From an uncultured Clostridia bacterium (GTDB taxonomy: Bacteria; Bacillota; Clostridia; Christensenellales; Borkfalkiaceae), in NCBI GenBank assembly GCA_947629605.1, contig CANREK010000024.1:1-11504 (forward strand): a stretch of 11,504 nucleotides of DNA, read 5' to 3'. Below, piece by piece: positions 1 through 5,439 of this stretch. Under the pieces are notes generated by a model, which did no database searches, had not been told where the DNA came from, and saw only the letters and a program-made list of their open reading frames with translations. Position numbers and translations under genes: made by a program. Numbering within the stretch: the stretch's first letter is position 1; each line of letters starts with the position of its first letter.

Positions 1-80
1 CAGCATCGGCTACTTCGCGCCTTTGGGCGCTCGTGCCGCCCTTAGATAGAAATAGAACGCGGGCGGGGCAGGATGACGCA
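1..80 (+). repeat. Partial copy of a dispersed inverted-repeat element (family D)
   Basis: This stretch has no convincing gene. From about position 8 it matches, in inverted orientation, the right-hand element at 8358-8476. The shared blocks are the GGCTACTTCGCGCC motif, then GCTCGTGCCGC, then GGGGCAGGATGACGC. Only one half of the element is present, because the window edge or an internal deletion cuts it. It lies directly beside the deleted copy at 102-172, so two units of the same family sit side by side. The match was made by eye. Confidence 0.6.
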
Positions 81-101
81 TTTATACGGTGCCGTAGAAC
101 T

Positions 102-172
102 GTGCGGCGAGATGCTTCGGACACCCTTCCGTAGACTGCGTTTATAGTCCGTGGCTCAGCATGACGCCGCAC
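102..172 (+). mobile_element. Internally deleted MITE-like element, about 71 bp (family D)
   Basis: The segment begins GTGCGGCG and ends CGCCGCAC, a perfect 8-bp terminal inverted repeat. It extends imperfectly to about 15 bp (GTGCGGCG-AG-ATGCT against GTGCGGCG-TC-ATGCT). The same ends bound the 119-bp copy at 8358-8476 in the opposite orientation. The interior here is about 48 bp shorter, as in an internal deletion. It has no coding capacity, so it would depend on a transposase encoded elsewhere if it moves at all. It could instead be a REP-like structural repeat. Target-site duplications were not evident. Confidence 0.5.
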
Positions 173-214
173 CCCCGCCGCTCATTCTGAGGGGGCACAT
201 TCAGCATGCACAGA

Positions 215-246
215 AAACCGCCGACGGAGCACTCCGTCGGCGGTTT
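215..246 (-). terminator. Rho-independent terminator of the kinase gene
   Basis: Two 15-base arms (215-229 and 232-246) are perfectly complementary: AAACCGCCGACGGAG pairs with CTCCGTCGGCGGTTT. T-runs occur on both sides, so it could act in both directions. It lies 37 nt past the stop of the minus-strand kinase gene, which makes it that gene's terminator. Nearly the same stem recurs at 1105-1141. Confidence 0.8.
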
Positions 247-282
247 GTTTGTAATAGAAGAATATTAAGTCCAAATAAAAAT

Positions 283-792
283 TCAGCTTGCGATCATTTC
301 TCTCGGTGCAGCGTCAACGGCTTCGTCTACGATAACATGATCGAAACCTTCAACTTTCTGCGGGAATTGGAACTTGCAAACATACATGCGAATGATATCC
401 TGCCCCACCTTTCTTGCCCTGCGCAGATCCCTTTCCACACAGAGAGATTCGGGAGCGCTCATAACATAGGCGACGACTTCGACCTTATCGCGATAAATGG
501 AATGGTTGCGGACAAGCTCGTCAATGTGAAGAAAAATTTGCTTTCTGACATTCATATCGATGTTGGTTGCATCGAGGATCACATTGCGGCCCTCTTTGAG
601 ACATTCCTCAAAGAATTCATAATAGGCCTTGAAAACAAGATCGTTATGATTTTGGTCTTCCTCGTTGTCAAACAATTTTTTTCTGATTTGATCCGAAGAA
701 ATGATAACGGCTTGGTGTTTCTCTGCAAGCTCTTTGGCCCTTGTTGTCTTTCCGCTTCCGGGGACACCGACCATTACAAAAACCGTTTGCAT
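283..792 (-). CDS. P-loop AAA_33-type nucleotide/polynucleotide kinase-like ATPase
   Basis: This 169-residue protein has the fold signature of small P-loop kinases related to the T4 polynucleotide kinase N-domain (AAA_33 group). A Walker A motif, GVPGSGKTT, lies at residues 9-17. SSDQIRKKL (32-40) is the usual substrate-side aspartate segment, and ILDATNID (72-79) is the conserved DATN strand. An arginine-rich lid, RDLRRARK, lies at 121-128. The FQFPQKVEGFD segment near 141-151 is typical of the family C-terminus. The physiological substrate cannot be read from sequence; RNA or DNA 5'-ends and small phosphoacceptors are all possible. The start is supported by an AGAGGT Shine-Dalgarno about 9 nt upstream. 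It appears monocistronic, with its own promoter (828-856) and terminator (215-246). A long reading frame on the opposite strand is only its shadow. Confidence 0.85.
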   Translation of the reverse strand: MQTVFVMVGVPGSGKTTRAKELAEKHQAVIISSDQIRKKLFDNEEDQNHNDLVFKAYYEFFEECLKEGRNVILDATNIDMNVRKQIFLHIDELVRNHSIYRDKVEVVAYVMSAPESLCVERDLRRARKVGQDIIRMYVCKFQFPQKVEGFDHVIVDEAVDAAPREMIAS

Positions 793-827
793 GATCCATT
801 TACCTCTTTTGATTTTTTGACATAAAC

Positions 828-856
828 ATTATAACTGAAAGTTCAAAAAAGGTCAA
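828..856 (-). promoter_or_regulatory. Sigma-A promoter of the kinase gene
   Basis: Read on the minus strand, TTGACC (851-856) and TATAAT (828-833) are separated by exactly 17 nt. The -10 element lies about 35 nt upstream of the kinase start codon and no other gene intervenes. This is a near-consensus housekeeping promoter. Confidence 0.8.
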
Positions 857-943
857 ATGTATGACAACAACACAGTGTCTCACGGAGCTTTTTGTGAATT
901 GAAACTGAAAAATGAAAATTTGTGGCGAAAGTGTGATTGGAAC

Positions 944-1056
944 GACACCCCCTCAGTCTCGCTAACGCTCGACAGCTCCCCCTCCAAGGGGGCGCCAAGT
1001 GGCCCTCTTGCCCACCCCTCGAGGGGTGGGTGTCACGCAGTGACGGAAGGGGTGTC
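944..1056. mobile_element. MITE-like palindromic repeat element, about 113 bp (family C)
   Basis: The element starts GACACCCC (944-951) and ends GGGGTGTC (1049-1056), perfect 8-bp inverted ends that extend imperfectly inward (CTCAGTC against TTCCGTC). Inside are a hairpin of the CCCCCTCC-AAGGGGG type near 978-991 and a perfect 20-bp palindrome at 1011-1030 centred on CTCGAG. The left half recurs at 8302-8356. There is no coding capacity. The likely identity is a non-autonomous miniature element or intergenic palindromic repeat; the sequence shows nothing about its mobility. Confidence 0.55.
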
Positions 1057-1104
1057 ATTCCCCATTTCCGCCGCTCATTCTGCGCCTTGGTGCACTATGA
1101 GCGG

Positions 1105-1146
1105 AAACCGCCGACAGAGTATTACGCTCCGTCGGCGGTTTTTCTT
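1105..1146 (+). terminator. Terminator-like hairpin with no upstream gene
   Basis: AAACCGCCGACAGAG (1105-1119) pairs with CTCCGTCGGCGGTTT (1127-1141) with a single A-C mismatch, followed by TTTTTCTT. It would terminate plus-strand transcription, but no plus-strand gene lies upstream between the divergent kinase promoter and here. It may insulate the downstream restriction-modification promoter or be a copy carried by a repeat, since the same stem and the same preceding CCGCCGCTCATTCTG block occur at 174-246. Confidence 0.6.
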
Positions 1147-1187
1147 ATAATGAAATTTATTTGAGCATGGAATTCGATACGGAACAC

Positions 1188-1216
1188 TTGATAATGTCTT
1201 ATCTTTGTGTTATAAT
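1188..1216 (+). promoter_or_regulatory. Sigma-A promoter of the restriction-modification operon
   Basis: TTGATA (1188-1193) and TATAAT (1211-1216) are separated by 17 nt, predicting a transcript start near 1223. The -10 box lies inside the longest possible reading frame of the methyltransferase (TTG at 1205). That rules out 1205 as the start for this transcript and favours the ATG at 1250. Confidence 0.8.
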
Positions 1217-1249
1217 ATAATAGTAAAGGTAGCGCAAGGACGTTATGAT

Positions 1250-2704
1250 ATGGTTGGTCGAGAAAAACATATTTCAGTTGAGAAGTCAAACGGTCGGTTT
1301 TATACGCCCGAATTTATTGTACAAAACATTTTAGATATGTCTGGCTATTATGGCGTAGGCATTATTAAAAAGCACGTTATAGACAACAGTTGCGGCGACG
1401 GCGCATTTCTCGTAGAAATTGTCGCGCGCTATTGTCAAAGCGCAAAACAAGCCGGTTTGTCTCAAAATGAGATTGTTCAAGACTTGTGTCAATACATTCA
1501 TGGCATAGAAATAGACGAAGCAGAATGTAATAAGTGCATACAAAACGTTACTGCGGTTGCGCAGAATTATGGAATAACTTCCGTTGCGTGGGATATTAAA
1601 TGCGCCGACGCAATGGATGTTCATGAATATGATGGCAAAATGGATTTTGTTTTAGGCAATCCGCCCTATGTTCGCGTACATAACGTAGGCGATTCATTTG
1701 ATCGTGTAAAACAGTTTTCATTTGCTCAATCGGGAATGACAGACTTCTATATTGTTTTTTATGAAATCGGGCTAAAAATGCTGAATCAAAACGGCGTTTT
1801 GGGCTATATTACCCCCAGCTCGTTTTTTAATAGTCTTGCTGGCGAAGCTTTACGAAAACACTTGATTAACAACAATTTAATTGAAAAAATAATTGATTTG
1901 AAACATTATCAAGCGTTTGAAGCAACAACATATACGACTATTGTTATCCTGAAAAAGACGAAAGATACTGATGTTATGTCTTTTTATCAATTTGACGAAA
2001 AGAATAAGATACCATATTATGTGGATAGTTTGACCCCTGATGATTATTATATTTGCAATAATTTTTATTTTTCCAGCAAAAGCGCCCTTCATTTATTGCA
2101 AAAAGTCTTTTATAATTTGGGGCATTGTGATATTGCCGTTAAAAATGGTTATGCGACACTTTGTGACGATGTTTTTATTGGGGACTTCGATTTTGAATCC
2201 GCATACATAATTCCTGTTATCAAAGCATCCACAGGGAAATATGCCCATATCTTCTATCCTTATGGAAAGGATTCAAGGCTAATTCCCGAAAGTGAAATTA
2301 AAAAAGATGATAATCTATATCATTATCTTCTTTCACACAAAAAGCAATTAACCAAAAGAAGTAGCGAAAACGGCTCAGACAGCTATTGGTATGCTTTTGG
2401 AAGGAGCCAAGCTATTAACGATACTTATAAATACAAATTGACTATCAACACTTTATTGCGCACTGTTGATGATTTGAAATTGATTCCTGCACCAGCAGGA
2501 GTGGGAGTATATAGCGGTCTGTATCTCGTTGGAGATGCGGTTAAAATTGAGATGGCAAAGAAAGCACTTATGTCAGATGACTTTGTGGCTTATATCTCAT
2601 TGCTTGGGAAATACAAGAGCGGCGGTTATTACACCTATTCATCAAAAGATGTTAAAGCGTATTTGGATTATAAATTAGCCTACGAAGGAGGGCTTGTAGC
2701 ATGA
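1250..2704 (+). CDS. N6-adenine DNA methyltransferase (gamma-class, TaqI/Eco57I-like), type II R-M
   Basis: This enzyme methylates adenine at N6 within a specific target site, protecting host DNA from the partner nuclease. From the ATG at 1250 the protein has 484 residues. Motif X (RFYTP) lies at about 16-20, the AdoMet-binding motif I (DNSCGDGAF) at 45-53, an acidic motif II (HGIEID) at about 84-89 and the catalytic motif IV NPPY at 137-140. The order X-I-IV with a C-terminal target-recognition region from about residue 230 is the gamma arrangement. The start is set by AAGGA at 1236-1240, 9 nt upstream, and by the promoter overlapping the longer frame. The stop overlaps the next start (ATGA, 2701-2704), giving translational coupling. 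Codons are strongly A/T-ending, unlike the sporulation genes nearby, which suggests horizontal acquisition. The recognition sequence cannot be predicted from sequence alone. Confidence 0.88.
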   Translation: MVGREKHISVEKSNGRFYTPEFIVQNILDMSGYYGVGIIKKHVIDNSCGDGAFLVEIVARYCQSAKQAGLSQNEIVQDLCQYIHGIEIDEAECNKCIQNVTAVAQNYGITSVAWDIKCADAMDVHEYDGKMDFVLGNPPYVRVHNVGDSFDRVKQFSFAQSGMTDFYIVFYEIGLKMLNQNGVLGYITPSSFFNSLAGEALRKHLINNNLIEKIIDLKHYQAFEATTYTTIVILKKTKDTDVMSFYQFDEKNKIPYYVDSLTPDDYYICNNFYFSSKSALHLLQKVFYNLGHCDIAVKNGYATLCDDVFIGDFDFESAYIIPVIKASTGKYAHIFYPYGKDSRLIPESEIKKDDNLYHYLLSHKKQLTKRSSENGSDSYWYAFGRSQAINDTYKYKLTINTLLRTVDDLKLIPAPAGVGVYSGLYLVGDAVKIEMAKKALMSDDFVAYISLLGKYKSGGYYTYSSKDVKAYLDYKLAYEGGLVA

Positions 2705-3441
2705 TGACAAATGAAGATTTTCTTAAAATCATAAAAGATTCGTTCCATACATATTTGCGAGTAGGTACCTCACGAAGCACCGCAAAATTAAAAACATTAC
2801 ATGGACATATTGCAACGGACTTGGCTGAAAAGTTTGGAGATGGCTTTTCTATTCACTCACAAGGTTTAGGGGATGATAAAGAAGGTAGCATTGAGGGAAG
2901 ATACTACCCAAAAAATGTAGATATAACAATTGAGAAAGCAGGAAAAGTTGTTGCGGGGTATGCTGTAAAATTTGTGATGAGAAATTATTCTCAAAACAGC
3001 AACAACTATTTTGAGAATATGTTAGGAGAAACGGCAAATATACGCTCAAATGCTATTCCATATTTCCAAATATTTATCATTTTTGATAAAGTTCCATATT
3101 ACGAAAAGGGAGGAAGCTTTAAGCGGTATGATACTATCACTCCACACAATATGGATAAATACTTGGCACTGTCAAAAGACGATCCTTCTGTATTCTTCCA
3201 TACCCCTGATAAAACGCTTGTTGTTTTGATAAAATTAAAGGAGAAAGCTCCACTCTATCATTATAGAGATGATAAAGAATATGCCACTTACTATCAGTCG
3301 GTAATAGATGATTCGGATTTGCTGACGTACGCTGCCCAAATAAGCGGCGATCCCTTCGCTGACGGCGTTATTTATAACGATTATGAAGATTTTATAGATC
3401 GGACGTATCACATAACATTGGGGCGTCTGAAAAAGTCCTAA
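2701..3441 (+). CDS. Probable type II restriction endonuclease partner
   Basis: The protein has 246 residues, no membrane segment and no motif I recognise with certainty. Its role is inferred from position: it overlaps the methyltransferase stop by 4 nt and shares its AT-rich codon use. A strong Shine-Dalgarno (AGGAGGG, 2686-2692) lies 8 nt before ATG 2701; a second ATG follows directly at 2704. Residues 66-90 resemble a PD-(D/E)XK nuclease core: Glu66, then a strand ending NVDITI (Asp74), a turn, and a strand with Ala88-Val89-Lys90. The canonical Glu or Asp two residues before the lysine is Ala here. Glu105 and Glu110 on the following helix (NYFENMLGE) are candidates for a migrated metal ligand. 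A DNA-binding accessory role without catalysis is the main alternative. Confidence 0.6.
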   Translation: MMTNEDFLKIIKDSFHTYLRVGTSRSTAKLKTLHGHIATDLAEKFGDGFSIHSQGLGDDKEGSIEGRYYPKNVDITIEKAGKVVAGYAVKFVMRNYSQNSNNYFENMLGETANIRSNAIPYFQIFIIFDKVPYYEKGGSFKRYDTITPHNMDKYLALSKDDPSVFFHTPDKTLVVLIKLKEKAPLYHYRDDKEYATYYQSVIDDSDLLTYAAQISGDPFADGVIYNDYEDFIDRTYHITLGRLKKS

Positions 3442-3460
3442 ATCACTTTTATTCAATAAA

Positions 3461-3505
3461 GAAAAACAGGCTGTTTCGGGTTAAGTCCCTGACAGCCTGT
3501 TTTTC
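3461..3505. terminator. Bidirectional terminator between the R-M operon and tRNA-Arg
   Basis: GAAAAACAGGCTGT (3461-3474) pairs perfectly with ACAGCCTGTTTTTC (3492-3505), leaving a 17-nt loop with a small GGG/CCC inner pairing. The A-rich and T-rich flanks give a U-tract in either direction. It starts 20 nt after the endonuclease stop on the plus strand and lies about 76 nt past the tRNA 3' end on the minus strand, so it plausibly ends both transcripts. Confidence 0.85.
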
Positions 3506-3580
3506 TCAATGTTCCTTAAAGTAAAAAGTAAATCCGAACCATTCACTCGTAACAAGTAAACAATTCGGATTATACTCTTT

Positions 3581-3657
3581 TGGTGCGCCGTAAGGAACTC
3601 GAATCCCTAGCCTTTGGTTCCGTAGACCAACGCTCTATCCAATTGAGCTAACGGCGC
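3581..3657 (-). tRNA. tRNA-Arg (anticodon ACG)
   Basis: Read on the minus strand, a full cloverleaf is visible. The acceptor GCGCCGT pairs with ACGGCGC. The D arm is GCTC/GAGC. The anticodon stem is TTGGT/ACCAA with loop CTACGGA. The T arm is AGGGA/TCCTT (one G-T pair) with loop TTCGAGT. The loop places ACG at positions 34-36 (plus strand 3621-3623), which reads CGN arginine codons after A34-to-inosine editing. The discriminator is A and CCA is encoded (3581-3583). A consensus promoter lies just upstream (3681-3709). Confidence 0.96.
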
Positions 3658-3680
3658 ATATGCATCTTTCAGACTTGATT

Positions 3681-3709
3681 ATTATATCTCTATCCGTTGG
3701 ATTTGTCAA
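3681..3709 (-). promoter_or_regulatory. Consensus sigma-A promoter of tRNA-Arg
   Basis: On the minus strand, TTGACA (3704-3709) and TATAAT (3681-3686) are both perfect consensus with a 17-nt spacer. The predicted start is near 3674, leaving a leader of about 17 nt before the tRNA 5' end at 3657. Such strength is typical of stable RNA genes. Confidence 0.92.
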
Positions 3710-3721
3710 CAGTTTTTCATG

Positions 3722-3793
3722 GCCGAATGCAAGAAAATTTTCTCCCGTCTGTGACGGAATCTATCCTGTCTCATCTACGCCGCTTCATTCGGC
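3722..3793. other. Spaced inverted repeat upstream of the spoIIGA promoter
   Basis: GCCGAATG (3722-3729) and CATTCGGC (3786-3793) are perfect inverted copies 56 nt apart, enclosing a small hairpin CCGTC-TGT-GACGG (3745-3757). The right arm is followed by ATTTTTCC. It sits between the tRNA promoter and the Spo0A-like sites. It could be a boundary element or chance. No gene is convincing in 3658-3871; the short open frame at 3697-3918 has no Shine-Dalgarno or recognisable protein. Confidence 0.35.
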
Positions 3794-3807
3794 ATTTTTC
3801 CGTCTTT

Positions 3808-3852
3808 TTCGACAAAATCAGACATGATTCTACCCCGTTTCTGCCCTATAAT
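3808..3852 (+). promoter_or_regulatory. Spo0A-dependent promoter of the spoIIGA-sigE operon
   Basis: TTCGACA at 3808-3814 is a perfect 0A box (inverse of TGTCGAA). A weaker copy, TCAGACA (3818-3824), starts exactly 10 bp later. That second box overlaps a -35-like CAGACA (3819-3824), which lies 22 bp from a perfect TATAAT (3847-3852). The Bacillus subtilis spoIIG promoter is known for the same plan: sigma-A recognition with a 22-bp spacer and paired 0A boxes reaching into the -35 region. The predicted start is near 3859, 13 nt before the spoIIGA ATG. Activation by phosphorylated Spo0A at sporulation onset is inferred from this layout. Confidence 0.75.
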
Positions 3853-3871
3853 GGGCTCTACGGAGCGGCAA

Positions 3872-4711
3872 ATGGAAGTCTATGCGGAATATGCGTTTGC
3901 GGAAAACTTCACCCTTGACCTTCTCCTTCTCTTTCTCGCCGTCAAGTGTGCGCGGGCGAACACGGGCGCCGTGCGGCTCCCCCTTGCGGCGGCGGTCGGA
4001 GCCGTCGAGGCCGTTCTCTTTCCCCTCTTCCCGCTTGCCGTCTGGGCGGCCTATCTCGTCAAGATCTTGGGCGGAGCCATTCTCCCCCTCCTCGCCGTCA
4101 AGGGCGGCACGAAGCGGACTTACCTCTTTGTGACCCTGTGCTTTTTCGCGCTGACCTTTGCGCTCGGCGGACTGCTCACCGCCGTCTATTCCTTCTTTGA
4201 TGTGCCCTATGTCGAAGGGCAGGGTTACCTCGTCGAATCGGCTCCCGTCGGGCTCGTGTTGGGGCTCGCGGGGCTGTTCGGCGTCGGCGTGTTCTACCTG
4301 TCAAGGAGCTTCTACCGCTACCGAAAACGCAAAAGCAATCTCTTTTCGGTGGAGCTCCGTCATCGGGGGAAGGCGCTCACCCTCAAAGCGCTGGCCGATA
4401 CGGGGAATTGCCTCTCCTTCCGCGGAGCGCCCGTCAGTGTCCTCTCCCCCGCCGCCGCGCTCCTTCTCTTTCGGGAAGAGCCTGCCCCGTGCGGCCGCAT
4501 CGTCATCGGCACGGTGAACGGCAGTCGCGAGAGCCCTGTCTTTGCCTGTGAAACGCTGAAAATCGGCACCCATGTCTACAAAAATGCCCTCTTTACGACG
4601 GGCGACGTCAAATCAAAGGAATATCAGATCATCTTACATCCATCGTATCCGGAGGAGATTTATGAAGCTCTCAGAGGCTCTCAAACATTGGCTGCTGAAG
4701 ATAAAAGGTGA
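3872..4711 (+). CDS. spoIIGA: SpoIIGA, pro-sigma-E processing aspartic protease
   Basis: SpoIIGA sits in the sporulation septum on the mother-cell side and cleaves the pro-sequence from sigma-E after a SpoIIR signal from the forespore. The protein has 279 residues when started at ATG 3872, supported by GGAG at 3862-3865 and by the family N-terminus (MEVYAEYAFAENF then a hydrophobic helix). About five membrane segments fill residues 12-145. A basic stretch (RYRKRKS, about 149-155) follows, then the cytoplasmic protease domain with the catalytic ADTGN at about 175-179. The 3' end overlaps sigE by 50 nt in another frame. The upstream in-frame ATG at 3824 lies before the -10 box and is unlikely to be used. 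Sequence is divergent from Bacillus, but the DTGN motif, topology and position make the call secure. Confidence 0.92.
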   Translation: MEVYAEYAFAENFTLDLLLLFLAVKCARANTGAVRLPLAAAVGAVEAVLFPLFPLAVWAAYLVKILGGAILPLLAVKGGTKRTYLFVTLCFFALTFALGGLLTAVYSFFDVPYVEGQGYLVESAPVGLVLGLAGLFGVGVFYLSRSFYRYRKRKSNLFSVELRHRGKALTLKALADTGNCLSFRGAPVSVLSPAAALLLFREEPAPCGRIVIGTVNGSRESPVFACETLKIGTHVYKNALFTTGDVKSKEYQIILHPSYPEEIYEALRGSQTLAAEDKR

Positions 4712-5369
4712 GAACATTGTCCACTATCTTTGCGGAAGCGAGGCGCTTCCCCTCCCCCTCTCGCAGGAGGAGGAGAGCGAGATGTTGCAAAAACTCGAGA
4801 GCGGCACGGAAGTCGAGGATGTCCGCGCCAAGCTCATCGAGCACAATCTCCGCCTCGTCGTCTACATCTCCCGCAAGTTCGAGAACACGGGCGTGGAACC
4901 CGACGACCTCATCTCCATCGGCACGATCGGGCTCATCAAGGCCATCAATTCTTTCCGCACGGACAAGAACATCAAGCTCGCGACGTACGCCTCGCGGTGC
5001 ATCGAGAACGAGATCTTGATGTATCTGCGCCGCACGGTGAAACTCAAAAGCGAGATCTCCTTTGACGAACCCCTCAACACCGATTTTGAAGGGAATGAAC
5101 TGCTCCTCTCCGACGTGCTCGGCACGGACAGCGACACCGTCTACGGCGGCGTGGAATCGAGCGTCGAAAAGGAACTTCTGCGCGAGGCCCTCTTGAAGCT
5201 CCCCGAACGGGAGCGGAAGATCATGTACATGCGCTTCGGGCTCGGCGGGCGGGAAGAAATGACCCAAAAGGATGTCGCCGATGCCCTCGGCATCTCCCAG
5301 AGCTACATCTCCCGCCTCGAAAAGAAGATCATCGAGCGGTTGAAGAAGGAAATTTCCAAACTCGTATAA
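4662..5369 (+). CDS. sigE: RNA polymerase sporulation sigma factor SigE (pro-sigma-E)
   Basis: This is the first mother-cell-specific sigma factor, made as an inactive precursor and activated by SpoIIGA. The protein has 235 residues from ATG 4662, which follows GGAGGAG (4651-4657). A longer open frame from 4572 lies inside spoIIGA and lacks family similarity. Residues 1-22 form an amphipathic, basic pro-sequence (KHWLLKIKGENIVHY). The conserved GSEALPLPLS block follows at about 25-34. Region 2 contains NLRLVVYISRKFENTG and DLISIGTIGLIKA, then ATYASRCIENEILMYLRR. Region 4 has TQKDVADALGISQSYISRLEKK, the helix-turn-helix that reads -35 elements. The pro-sequence looks a few residues shorter than in B. 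subtilis, where the protein is 239 residues. Confidence 0.97.
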   Translation: MKLSEALKHWLLKIKGENIVHYLCGSEALPLPLSQEEESEMLQKLESGTEVEDVRAKLIEHNLRLVVYISRKFENTGVEPDDLISIGTIGLIKAINSFRTDKNIKLATYASRCIENEILMYLRRTVKLKSEISFDEPLNTDFEGNELLLSDVLGTDSDTVYGGVESSVEKELLREALLKLPERERKIMYMRFGLGGREEMTQKDVADALGISQSYISRLEKKIIERLKKEISKLV

Positions 5370-5384
5370 TTTTTTGGGGATCGC

Positions 5385-5413
5385 AGATACTTTTCCGAGA
5401 GTTCTACATAAGA
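5385..5413 (+). promoter_or_regulatory. Possible forespore sigma-F/sigma-G promoter of sigG
   Basis: In the 70-nt gap between sigE and sigG, CATAAGA (5407-5413) resembles the sigma-G -10 consensus CATNMTA. An ATA-ending -35 candidate (AGATA, 5385-5389) lies 17 nt upstream. In B. subtilis sigG is transcribed by sigma-F and later by sigma-G, so a local promoter is expected. The -35 match is poor. No terminator separates sigE from sigG, so read-through is also possible. A small hairpin AGAGC-GCAG-GCTCT (5411-5424) lies just before the sigG Shine-Dalgarno. Confidence 0.3.
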
Positions 5414-5439
5414 GCGCAGGCTCTTTCGGAGGTATCAAG

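Noticed and set aside
151..825. A 224-codon plus-strand frame covering the kinase locus
   Set aside because: It is antisense to the kinase, which has a Walker A motif, Shine-Dalgarno, promoter and terminator; its own start lies inside a repeat.
1080..1100. Possible duplicated tRNA-Arg 3' end (TGGTGC) marking an att site for the R-M block
   Set aside because: The match to the tRNA end is only about six bases, too short to support site-specific integration, and no integrase gene is present.
1205..1249. Extended N-terminus of the methyltransferase from TTG at 1205
   Set aside because: That codon precedes the -10 box at 1211-1216, so the predicted transcript would not contain it; ATG 1250 has a good ribosome site.
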